NCBI RefSeq assembly: GCF_017565645.3
Contig: NZ_CP086136.1
Location: 3,207,501-3,271,500 of the forward strand
Length of the DNA: 64,000 nucleotides
Direction: 5' to 3'
DNA from: Bradyrhizobium barranii subsp. barranii
GTDB lineage: Bacteria > Pseudomonadota > Alphaproteobacteria > Rhizobiales > Xanthobacteraceae
Shown here: positions 53,444 to 61,024 of the stretch, piece by piece
Position numbering within the stretch: the first letter of the stretch is position 1
How the letters are laid out: the number at the start of each line of letters is the position of its first letter
Notes under the pieces: model-generated
What the model saw: the letters and a program-made list of their open reading frames with translations, nothing else
Database searches by the model: none
Told to the model about the DNA's origin: nothing
Made by a program: the position numbers and the translations under genes

Positions 53444-54710
53444 AGGTGTCCGCCGTGATGGTTTGAAACCAGCGTTCTGCCTCCGCGGCCTCGCGGGCGC
53501 GCAGCTCGCGCGGCGCATCGACCGGGCTGGTCGCGCCGCCCTCGACCTCGGCAAAGATGTCACCCCTGGGCTGGTAATTGCCGGCGAGCGAGAAGCCGTA
53601 GCCGGGCGCGGCGGTTGTATAGCAGACGCCGGTCAGCCGCGGCGCTTCCGGCGCGCGGCCCGCGAACAGGTTGACGATGGCGGCGGCGCAGGCCTTGCCC
53701 TGTGCGCTCGCGGCCGACGCCGATTTGGGAATGCCGCCGCCGAGGCAGGCATCGCCGATGACGTGGATGTTCGGGACGAGCTTCGACTCGAAGGTCACGG
53801 GATCGATCGGGCACCAGCCGGTCGCATCCGCCGCGCCCGCGATCTCGGCGATGCGGCCGGCGCGTTGCGGCGGGATGACGTTGGCGACATCAGGCGTGTA
53901 GTTGCCGAACTCGGTGATGATGGTCCTTGTCGAAGGATCGACCGAGGTGACGCGACCGCCCTGCGACAGCGCGATGCGCTCGATCATGTCGCCATAGAGC
54001 TCCTTCCACGCCTTCTCGAACAGCCGCTGCTGCGAAAAACTGTCCTTGGCATCGAGGACCAGCACCTTCGAGCGCGGCTTCTTCGTCTTCAGGTAATGAG
54101 CGATCAGGCTGGCGCGTTCGTAGGGCGCGGGCGGGCAGCGCGAGGGATTGGCCGGGATCGCGATGGCGACCGTGCCGCCGTCCGCCATTGCCTCCAGCTG
54201 CCTGCGCAGCAGCAGCGTCTGCGCCCCGGCCTTCCAGGCGTGCGGCATTTTTTCGGATGCCGCTTCGTCATAGCCGGGCAGGGCCTCGAAATGGAAGTCG
54301 ATGCCAGGGGAGAGTACGAGACGGTCATAGGGCAGCGCGACGCCGTCGGTCGTCACGACGCTGCGCCGCTGCGGCTCGATCGTGGTGACGGCCTCGCCGA
54401 TCACGGTGATGCCCTCGGCGGCCAGCTTGTCATAGTCAAACTGCTGCGCGTCGATCTCACGCAGGCCCGCAATCACCTCGTTGCTGAAGGGGCAGGAGGT
54501 GAAGACCGTGTTCGGTTCGATCAGGATGATTTGCAGGTTTTCCTGCGCGCGTTTCAGCGCGCGGGCGCAGGCCGCGCCGCCGAACCCGCCGCCGACCACG
54601 ACGATACGTGCTGCCGATTGCGCGCGCGGGACCGATGGCCGCGCCAGCGTTGCGGCGGCCGCGGTGATGCCGAGCACGGCATTCCGCCGTGTCACCGGGC
54701 GCGTGGTCAT
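53436..54710 (-). CDS. soxF: sulfide dehydrogenase-type flavoprotein (SoxF/FccB)
   Basis: A 424-residue exported flavoprotein of the flavocytochrome c sulfide dehydrogenase family. The ATG at 54708-54710 (another lies nine bases upstream) opens a twin-arginine signal (TTRPVTRRNAVLGITAAAAT). The FAD motif is ARIVVVGGGFGGAACARALK. Redox cysteines lie in NTVFTSCPFSNEV and GVCYTTAAPGYGFS, and the second FAD contact is in NIHVIGDACLGGGIPKSA. It oxidises sulfide and passes electrons to a cytochrome. It heads the soxF-X-Y-Z-A run, starting just after a strong terminator. Confidence 0.9.
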   Translation of the reverse strand: MTTRPVTRRNAVLGITAAAATLARPSVPRAQSAARIVVVGGGFGGAACARALKRAQENLQIILIEPNTVFTSCPFSNEVIAGLREIDAQQFDYDKLAAEGITVIGEAVTTIEPQRRSVVTTDGVALPYDRLVLSPGIDFHFEALPGYDEAASEKMPHAWKAGAQTLLLRRQLEAMADGGTVAIAIPANPSRCPPAPYERASLIAHYLKTKKPRSKVLVLDAKDSFSQQRLFEKAWKELYGDMIERIALSQGGRVTSVDPSTRTIITEFGNYTPDVANVIPPQRAGRIAEIAGAADATGWCPIDPVTFESKLVPNIHVIGDACLGGGIPKSASAASAQGKACAAAIVNLFAGRAPEAPRLTGVCYTTAAPGYGFSLAGNYQPRGDIFAEVEGGATSPVDAPRELRAREAAEAERWFQTITADTFG

Positions 54711-54725
54711 CAGGATCATCCAGGC

Positions 54726-54760
54726 AAAAATGCCGCGGCGGCCGTTGCAGCCGCCGCGGC
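54726..54760 (-). terminator. rho-independent terminator between the molybdenum hydroxylase and soxF
   Basis: On the minus strand an 11-bp perfect stem, GCCGCGGCGGC / GCCGCCGCGGC with a 7-base loop, is followed by ATTTTTG. It starts six bases after the hydroxylase gene and ends 15 bases before the soxF start. Confidence 0.9.
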
Positions 54761-54765
54761 GTTTC

Positions 54766-56952
54766 TCAGGCGAAGGTGATGTTCTGGTCGCGCAGCGGCA
54801 CCGAGCGGATGCGCTTGCCCGTCGCCGCGAAATAGGCGTTGAGCACCGCCGGCGCCGCGACGCCGATGGTCGGCTCGCCGACGCCGCCCCAGAACCCGCC
54901 GCTCGGCACCATCACCGATTCCACCTTCGGCATCTCGTTGATGCGCATCGAGTTGTAGGTGTCGAAGTTGGTTTGCTCGATCTTGCCGTCCTTGACGGTG
55001 CAGCCGCCGTAGAACAACGCGGACAGGCCATAGACGAAGGAGCCGGCGATCTGCCGCTCCACCTGCGCCGGATTGACGACGTAGCCGGGATCGGTGGAGG
55101 CAACGATGCGATGCACCTTGATCTTGTTGCCGTCGGTCACCGAGATCTCGGCGGCGCCGGCGACATAGCTGCCATAGCCCATGACCTGCGCGATGCCGCG
55201 ATAGACGCCCTGCTGCGCCGGTTTGTCCCAGCCGATCTTCTCGGCCACGGCATTGAGCACCGCCAGATGCTTGGGATGGTTGCCCATCAGCTTGCGGCGG
55301 AATTCGAGCGGGTCCTGACCTGCGGCCTGGGCCAGCTCGTCCATGAAGCATTCCATGTAGATCGCGTTATGATTGACGTTCACGCCGCGCCAGAAGCCGG
55401 GCGGAACGTGCGGGTTGCGCATCGCATGCTCGACCAGGAGGTTCGGCACCGAATAGCCGAACGCGGCTTCGCCGGACTGGGCGACGCCCTGGAATGCGGC
55501 CGGATCCATACCGTTCTGCAGCGCTTCGGGGCGCAGCGAGAACAGGATCGACTGCCCGGACAGGCGGTAGTGCAGCGCCACCAGATTGTTGTTCGCGTCG
55601 AACGCGCCGGTCATCTTGCACTGGGTGATCGGGTGATACCTGCCGTGCGCCATGTCCTCTTCGCGCGACCACAACAGCTTGATCGGCACGCCCGGCATCT
55701 GCTTGGCGATCATGACCGCCTGGCGGACATAGTCGGTCTGGCCGCGCCGGCCGAAGCCGCCGCCGGGCATCACCTTGTACATGTCGCACTTCTCTGCCGG
55801 CAGGCCGGAGGCTTCCAGCACCGCCGCGAAGACGGCCTCGCCGTTCTGCGTGCCGCACCAGACCTCGCATTTGTCGGCCGTGTAGAGCGCGGTGGCGTTC
55901 ATCGGCTCCATCGTGGCGTGGTTCTGGTAGGGGTAGTTGTAGACGGCTTCGACTTTCTTCGCGGCGCCGGCAATCGCGGCTTTGACATCGCCGTTCTTGT
56001 TGCCGACATAGGCCGGCTGCGCGTCGTCGAGGCCCTCAGCCAGCCACTTCGCGATCGACTCGCTGGAGACCTTGGCATTCTCGCCCTCGTCCCAGACGAT
56101 CGGCAGCGCTTCCAGCGCGGTCTTGGCGTGCCACCAGGTGTCGGCAACGACCGCAACCGCGGTATCGCCGACCTTGACGACCTTCTTGACGCCTTTCATG
56201 CCGGTGATCTTGGCTTCGTCATAGCTCTTCAGCTTGCCGCCAAACACCGGGCAGTCCTTGATTGCGGCGTTCAGCATGCCCGGCAGCTTGATGTCGATGC
56301 CGTAGACCATCGTGCCGGTGGTCTTGTCGGCGGTGTCGAGCCGCAACAGGCCCTTGCCTGCGATGGTCCAGTCCTTGGGATCCTTGAGCTTGACGTCCGC
56401 CGGCGGCGTCAGCTTGGCGGCGGCTTCGGCGACCTTGCCGTAAGTTGTCGTCTTGCCCGACGCCTTGTGGGTGATGACGCCCTTGGCGACGGTGCATTCG
56501 GAGGCCGGCACCTTCCACTCGTTCGCGGCGGCCTCGATCAGCATCACGCGCGCGGTGGCGCCGCCCTTGCGGACATAGTCTTGTGAGCTGCGGATGCCGC
56601 GGCTGCCGCCGGTCGAGAAATCACCCCAGACGCGCTTGCGGGCGACGCTCTGGCCGGGAGTCGGGTATTCGGTCGTGACCTTCGACCAGTCGCATTCGAG
56701 TTCCTCGGCGACCAGCTGGGCCAGGCCGGTGAGCGAGCCCTGGCCCATCTCCGAGCGGGCGATGCGGATCACGACGGTGTCATCGGGCCTGACTACGACC
56801 CAGGCGTTGACTTCCGGCGCGCCGTCGGCCGCGCGGACCACGGCGGGGCCACCGAAGGGGAGATCGAGCCCGATGGCGAGGCCGGCGCCGACAGCGGCGG
56901 TGCCGATGACGAAGGCGCGACGGTTCATCTTGGGAGTAACATGCTTGTTCAT
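54766..56952 (-). CDS. molybdopterin-binding subunit, xanthine dehydrogenase family (isoquinoline 1-oxidoreductase beta-like)
   Basis: A 728-residue large subunit of a molybdenum hydroxylase. The ATG at 56950-56952 leads to a twin-arginine signal (MNRRAFVIGTAAVGAGLAIG), so the enzyme is periplasmic. Cofactor motifs include KVMPGGGFGRRGQTDYVRQA, GFWRGVNVNHNAIYMECFMD and the catalytic glutamate in GGVGEPTIGVAAPAV. The split into a large subunit plus a small 2Fe-2S subunit without a FAD subunit matches the isoquinoline 1-oxidoreductase/aldehyde dehydrogenase type. The substrate, probably an aldehyde or N-heterocycle, is unknown. The small-subunit gene lies 11 bases upstream. Confidence 0.9.
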   Translation of the reverse strand: MNKHVTPKMNRRAFVIGTAAVGAGLAIGLDLPFGGPAVVRAADGAPEVNAWVVVRPDDTVVIRIARSEMGQGSLTGLAQLVAEELECDWSKVTTEYPTPGQSVARKRVWGDFSTGGSRGIRSSQDYVRKGGATARVMLIEAAANEWKVPASECTVAKGVITHKASGKTTTYGKVAEAAAKLTPPADVKLKDPKDWTIAGKGLLRLDTADKTTGTMVYGIDIKLPGMLNAAIKDCPVFGGKLKSYDEAKITGMKGVKKVVKVGDTAVAVVADTWWHAKTALEALPIVWDEGENAKVSSESIAKWLAEGLDDAQPAYVGNKNGDVKAAIAGAAKKVEAVYNYPYQNHATMEPMNATALYTADKCEVWCGTQNGEAVFAAVLEASGLPAEKCDMYKVMPGGGFGRRGQTDYVRQAVMIAKQMPGVPIKLLWSREEDMAHGRYHPITQCKMTGAFDANNNLVALHYRLSGQSILFSLRPEALQNGMDPAAFQGVAQSGEAAFGYSVPNLLVEHAMRNPHVPPGFWRGVNVNHNAIYMECFMDELAQAAGQDPLEFRRKLMGNHPKHLAVLNAVAEKIGWDKPAQQGVYRGIAQVMGYGSYVAGAAEISVTDGNKIKVHRIVASTDPGYVVNPAQVERQIAGSFVYGLSALFYGGCTVKDGKIEQTNFDTYNSMRINEMPKVESVMVPSGGFWGGVGEPTIGVAAPAVLNAYFAATGKRIRSVPLRDQNITFA

Positions 56953-56963
56953 GGGGCGGCTCC

Positions 56964-57413
56964 TCAGGCGCTGGCGATCGTGTGGATCGCTTCGCGCACC
57001 TGCTGGAAGGTGCCGCAGCGGCAGATATTGGTGATGGCCTCGTCGATATCGGCGTCGGTCGGCTTCGGCTTTTCGGCGAGGAGTGCGGCCACCGCCATGA
57101 TCATGCCGCTCTGGCAATAGCCACATTGCGGAACGTCCTTGGCGATCCAGGCTGCCTGCACCTTGTGCAGCGTGTCGCCGGATGCGAGCCCCTCGATTGT
57201 GGTGATCTTCTTGCCTTCGGCCTCGCTGACCGAAATCCCGCAGGAACGGGTGGCAACGCCGTCCATGTGAACGGTGCAGGCGCCGCATTGCGCAATGCCG
57301 CAGCCATATTTGGTGCCGGTCAGGCCGGCATTTTCTCGAATCGCCCAGAGCAGCGGCGTATCCGGCTCGACGTCGAGCGTGAAGGTTTTTCCGTTGATTG
57401 TTAGGTTTGCCAT
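56964..57413 (-). CDS. (2Fe-2S)-binding subunit of the molybdenum hydroxylase
   Basis: A 149-residue iron-sulfur subunit. The plant-ferredoxin-type cluster uses C38, C43, C46 and C58 ([20 protein letters not shown]), and the second cluster uses the cysteines of PQCGYCQSG and NICRCGT. The ATG at 57411-57413 is used. There is no signal peptide; it is presumably carried out with the Tat-exported large subunit. It passes electrons from the molybdenum centre to an outside acceptor. Confidence 0.94.
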   Translation of the reverse strand: MANLTINGKTFTLDVEPDTPLLWAIRENAGLTGTKYGCGIAQCGACTVHMDGVATRSCGISVSEAEGKKITTIEGLASGDTLHKVQAAWIAKDVPQCGYCQSGMIMAVAALLAEKPKPTDADIDEAITNICRCGTFQQVREAIHTIASA

Positions 57414-57624
57414 CGCAAGTCCCCTGATTGGCCCAATCCACCGATCGGACTCAGGGAACAATGTGTCTGGCAAATTGGAACTGTTCAAATCAATAGTCCG
57501 AGGGGTGGCCAACAGCGAGGCTGGCATGCGCGGGGAAGAATGTTGGAAGCGCGGTGTTGCGTTGTGAACGGCGGTGCAAATCCGCAGCCGTTGGTCGCAT
57601 CGAATTCGTTTGACTATCTGAGGG

Positions 57625-57663
57625 TATTGTACAACCTTTGGTTTGATGGATCATTAGTCCATC
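57625..57663. promoter_or_regulatory. two palindromes upstream of the candidate precursor peptide gene
   Basis: A perfect 8-bp palindrome TTGTACAA (57627-57634) is followed by GATGGA-N7-TCCATC (57645-57663). The second ends just before the ribosome site (AAGGGAG) and could act as an operator or as a small hairpin in the leader RNA. No clear -35/-10 pair was found. The 266-base gap from 57414 holds no other gene that I can support. Confidence 0.35.
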
Positions 57664-57679
57664 CTAAGGGAGAATCTTC

Positions 57680-57934
57680 ATGGGCCGCATCGTCACGATC
57701 GATCTCGAAAAAGTTCTCGCGTCAGGTAACGATCTCAAAGCCAAGTCACCGTCCGGACTCACCACCCACGCCGATCTGCTCAGCCTTGCCAGCGACGTCA
57801 GCAAGGACCCGGTCTCCTATCTGAGCAGCGTTGGCGTACAGCTCGACGACCAGACGGCGTCGATGCTGCGGAACAAGCTGGCCACGCGTAGCGGCGGCGT
57901 ACAGGCCGGTACGATCCATATCGACATCCTCTGA
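57680..57934 (+). CDS. candidate RiPP precursor peptide
   Basis: An 84-residue peptide with a strong ribosome site (AAGGGAG, then ATG at 57680). It starts MGRIVTIDLEKVLASGNDLK and ends GGVQAGTIHIDIL. It has no cysteine or tryptophan, several serines and threonines, and a mostly helical, leader-like middle (DPVSYLSSVGVQLDDQTASM). A Gly-Gly at residues 72-73 would leave an 11-residue core (residues 74-84). It matches no family that I know. The precursor role is inferred from its size and from its position directly before four co-translated peptide-modifying enzyme genes. It could instead be a small partner protein. Confidence 0.7.
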   Translation: MGRIVTIDLEKVLASGNDLKAKSPSGLTTHADLLSLASDVSKDPVSYLSSVGVQLDDQTASMLRNKLATRSGGVQAGTIHIDIL

Positions 57935-57958
57935 TCCCGCATCTGCAGATCACGATGG

Positions 57959-57986
57959 CCGGCTGACCGGTTCGCCGGGCAGCCGG
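57959..57986 (+). promoter_or_regulatory. stable UUCG-loop hairpin between precursor and enzyme genes
   Basis: CCGGCTG-A-CCGG-TTCG-CCGG-G-CAGCCGG forms a 12-position stem with a single A/G mismatch and a UUCG tetraloop, one of the most stable RNA hairpins. No T-tract follows, so it is more likely an attenuator or 3'-end stabiliser that raises precursor mRNA over enzyme mRNA than a full terminator. It ends 18 bases before the preferred start of the next gene. Confidence 0.65.
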
Positions 57987-58004
57987 GATATGAGGTCGTC
58001 GGCC

Positions 58005-59063
58005 ATGGCGTTCGGCGCACAATTTTTATCCGATTTCCGCGCGGCCAGGGTGACGCCTACCAATCTCGTTCTGAACGTCACTCTGAAATGCCCGCTCAAA
58101 TGTTCGCATTGCTGCTTTTCATCTGACATGTTTCACGGCGGGCACCTGTCCGCCGCGGACGTTCATCGTTGCATTCAGCAGGCCGCACAGATCCCGTCGA
58201 TGGAGATCATCCATTTCGTCGGGGGTGATCCGATGCTGCATGCGGATATCGTTGCCGACGCCGTGGCACTGGCCGCGTCGCTGGGCTTGCGCGCGGGTAT
58301 CACCACGAGCGCGTTCTGGGCCAAGTCGCCCGCGCGCGCAACGGCGGCTGTTCGGCAATTGCGCGCGGCCGGGCTCACCGAAATGACCTTGTCTTACGAC
58401 GATCCCCACGCCGAGTTCGTGCCGCTGAATTTCATTGCCAACGCGGTCGCGGCTGCGCGCGAATGCGGCCTGCTGCTTCGGATCGCCGTGGTGGTCGAGG
58501 CGGGTTCGAAGATCACCGCCGCCAGCCTGCGCGCCGATCTCGATCTTCAGGACGAGCCCGGCATCAACATCTATGAGACCGTCGCCAACTCGACCGGACG
58601 CGGCGAGGGCACGGACGAGGACACGCAGGCGGGGCGCGTTCGCCACGCCTCGGCCTATCGCGGTCCCTGCGAGTCCGTTCTCCACACCGTCACGGTCGAT
58701 CACGAGGGCGGCATCCGGCCCTGCTGCGGCGTGCTTCCCCATTACGACTCGCTGAAGGTCGGCCACATCGCGAAGGAAGGGATCGAGGCCGCGATGCGGG
58801 CGGCCGCGGACGATCCGCTCTACAGATGGATCAGGCTCGAGGGACCCGTCGCCATCCTCGCCGCAGTCACGGCCGCCGATCCCGTGCCGATGCGCGTTGA
58901 GGATTTCGACGGCATCTGCACCGCCTGCGACCGCATCTTCCGCTCGCCAGAGCTGCTGGCGCGCGTGCGCGAAGCCGCCGAAGCGCGCCGCGGCCAGATC
59001 GAAACCTGCGAAATCCTGCTGGACGGGCAAGCCGCATCGGCCAACCTCGTGGCCGCACAATGA
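58005..59063 (+). CDS. radical SAM protein with SPASM-like C-terminus
   Basis: A 352-residue radical SAM enzyme. The cluster motif is CPLKCSHC (C-x3-C-x2-C, residues about 29-36) in LVLNVTLKCPLKCSHCCFSS. HFVGGDPMLHADI corresponds to the GGEP motif, with D replacing E. The C-terminal cysteines (RGPCESVLHTVTVDHEGGIR, then PCCGV, and ICTACDR) suggest extra Fe-S binding of SPASM type. The start at 58005 has GAGG upstream; an ATG at 57990 is an alternative but sits only four bases after the hairpin. It overlaps the next gene (ATGA). A role in modifying the candidate peptide is inferred from position. Confidence 0.85.
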   Translation: MAFGAQFLSDFRAARVTPTNLVLNVTLKCPLKCSHCCFSSDMFHGGHLSAADVHRCIQQAAQIPSMEIIHFVGGDPMLHADIVADAVALAASLGLRAGITTSAFWAKSPARATAAVRQLRAAGLTEMTLSYDDPHAEFVPLNFIANAVAAARECGLLLRIAVVVEAGSKITAASLRADLDLQDEPGINIYETVANSTGRGEGTDEDTQAGRVRHASAYRGPCESVLHTVTVDHEGGIRPCCGVLPHYDSLKVGHIAKEGIEAAMRAAADDPLYRWIRLEGPVAILAAVTAADPVPMRVEDFDGICTACDRIFRSPELLARVREAAEARRGQIETCEILLDGQAASANLVAAQ

Positions 59064-61024
59064 GCGTCGATGTCCTCTTCTGCTCGGCGCCGGTAATGTC
59101 CGTGGTGCGGCCGTCGGCGGCGCTCGGCCTGTTGCAGGCCCTGCTGCGGCAGAAGGGCATTCGGGCCAAGACGCTCTATCTGAACCTGCTCTTCGCCGAC
59201 CGCATCGGGCTCGATCCGAACGAGCAGCTTGCGGAGAAGCTGCCGAGCCACCTCCTCGCCGGCGATTGGCTGTTCGGCGATTGCCTGGGCGTGCGGCCGG
59301 ACCGGCCGCAGGCGCAACGTCATCTGAGCGAGCTCAGCGCCGCCATCGAGCGCAAGGGGCTGGACCAGCTCTACGAGATCCGCCGCAGCCTGATTCCGTC
59401 CTTCGTGGCGGAAGCGGCCGACCGGCTGCTCGAACGCACCCCCAAGATCATCGGCTTCACCTCGATGTTCGAGCAGACGGCCGCTTCGCTCGCGATCGCG
59501 GCCGCGGTCAAGGCGCGCGATCCGTCCGTCGTCGTCTGTTTCGGCGGCGCCAATTGCCATGGGCCGATGGGCGCGGTGCTGCTGAAGAACTTTGCGCAGA
59601 TCGACTATGTCTTCAACGGCGAGGCCGATACCGTGTTCGGGCCGGCCGTCGAGGCAATCCTGCGCGGCGAAGCGCCCCGCGGCCTCCCGGGATGCCTGTC
59701 CCGCGACCAGCCGGCTGCTGGCGCAGCAGCCGGTCCGACCGCGATGGATGCGCTGCCGATTCCCGACTACGCCGACTATTTCGCGCAACTGCCCTGGATG
59801 TCCGAAGCCGCGCGCGTGCGTCCCTCTATTCCGTTCGAGTCCTCGCGCGGCTGCTGGTGGGGACAAAAGCATCACTGCACCTTCTGCGGCCTCAACGGCG
59901 ATGGCATGGCGTTCAGGGCCAAGTCGGCGCCGCGCGTGCTCAGCGAGATCGAGACCCTGCATGCGGAGTTTGGCATCGGCCGCTTTGCCGCGACCGACAA
60001 CATCCTGGGCATGTCCCATATCGACGGCGTGCTGGGCAGGCTCGCCGAACGCCCGGCGCACGGCTTTCGCTTCTTCTACGAGATCAAGGCCAATATGGAC
60101 GAGGCGCAGCTCGAGAAGCTGGCGCTCGCGGGAACGGTCTGGTTGCAGCCCGGCATCGAGAGCCTGTCGGATCCGGTGCTGCATCTCATGCGCAAGGGCG
60201 TGAGCGCGCTGCTCAACCTCCGCCTGCTGCGCAATTGCCGCGAGCTCGGCGTCGGGCTGGTCTGGTCGATCCTGTACGGATTTCCCGGCGAGCCCCGCGA
60301 CGCCTACGACGCCGTCGCAAAAATGGTTCCGCTGCTCGAACATCTTCAGCCGCCGGTCGGCTGCGGCCGTATCCGGCTCGACCGGTTCAGCCCCAATTTC
60401 GAGCGCGCCGCCGAGATCGGATTCCGCAACGTCACGCCGATGCCGGCCTATGGCGCGATCTACGATGTCCCTGACGAGGATCTCTTCGATCTCGCTTATT
60501 TCTTCGAGGGCGACGCACCCGATGCCGCGCGCGAGCAGGATCTGGTGTCGCTCAAGGCCGCGAGCGCGGCCTGGCGTGCGCGCTGGTTCGATCAGCCCTT
60601 TGCGCCGCAATTGACGATGACGGCGGTCGGCACGGCGCATCTCGTCAGCGACACCCGGGCCTGCGCGCTCCAGCCGTTCTATTGCCCGACACCGGCCGAG
60701 ATCGCCGTGCTCAATCTGCTGCGCAATCCCTGCACGCGACTGAGCGTCATTGAACAGCTTGCCGATCGTTTGGATGCGGCATCAGTCGAGGCCGCACTGG
60801 ATACGATTCTGGCGCGACGGTTCGCGATCGAAATCGACGGCAGAGTGTTGTCGCTCGTCACCGAGGCCGGCAGGGAGATTTTTGACGCCGACGCCCGCGC
60901 CGAATTTCCACTCGGATTCGTCCTGCCACGCGAGCGTATCGCGCTGCCGGAAGCAGACGGGTTGCTCGCGGCCTTGACGAATGCCCGCGACGAGCCGGCT
61001 GACCTCGAACGGGTGCAGCCATGA
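59060..61024 (+). CDS. RiPP maturation radical SAM C-methyltransferase
   Basis: A 654-residue protein. Residues 1-220 resemble a cobalamin-binding domain (PSAALGLLQALLRQKGIRAK; VVVCFGGANCHGPMG; VFNGEAD). The radical SAM core carries the distinctive SSRGCWWGQKHHCTFCGLNG (residues about 261-280; cluster cysteines C-x7-C-x2-C), the hallmark of the RiPP maturation rSAM protein 1 family, many members of which are C-methyltransferases. WLQPGIESLSDPVLHLMRKG and YGFPGEPRDAY are further family motifs. The C-terminal 130 residues look like a winged-helix or PqqD-like peptide-binding module (LSVIEQLADRLDAASVEAAL), though this is uncertain. It overlaps its neighbours on both sides by four bases. Confidence 0.88.
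   Translation: MSVDVLFCSAPVMSVVRPSAALGLLQALLRQKGIRAKTLYLNLLFADRIGLDPNEQLAEKLPSHLLAGDWLFGDCLGVRPDRPQAQRHLSELSAAIERKGLDQLYEIRRSLIPSFVAEAADRLLERTPKIIGFTSMFEQTAASLAIAAAVKARDPSVVVCFGGANCHGPMGAVLLKNFAQIDYVFNGEADTVFGPAVEAILRGEAPRGLPGCLSRDQPAAGAAAGPTAMDALPIPDYADYFAQLPWMSEAARVRPSIPFESSRGCWWGQKHHCTFCGLNGDGMAFRAKSAPRVLSEIETLHAEFGIGRFAATDNILGMSHIDGVLGRLAERPAHGFRFFYEIKANMDEAQLEKLALAGTVWLQPGIESLSDPVLHLMRKGVSALLNLRLLRNCRELGVGLVWSILYGFPGEPRDAYDAVAKMVPLLEHLQPPVGCGRIRLDRFSPNFERAAEIGFRNVTPMPAYGAIYDVPDEDLFDLAYFFEGDAPDAAREQDLVSLKAASAAWRARWFDQPFAPQLTMTAVGTAHLVSDTRACALQPFYCPTPAEIAVLNLLRNPCTRLSVIEQLADRLDAASVEAALDTILARRFAIEIDGRVLSLVTEAGREIFDADARAEFPLGFVLPRERIALPEADGLLAALTNARDEPADLERVQP

Noticed and set aside
53463..54779. 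A 438-codon plus-strand frame opposite soxF, and similar long antisense frames opposite many genes
   Set aside because: High GC creates long open antisense frames; these are arginine/alanine-rich and match no family, while the opposite strand carries clear motifs.
57990..58004. The ATG at 57990 as start of the first radical SAM gene
   Set aside because: It lies only four bases after the stable hairpin and lacks a ribosome site; the ATG at 58005 has GAGG at suitable distance. It remains a possible alternative.
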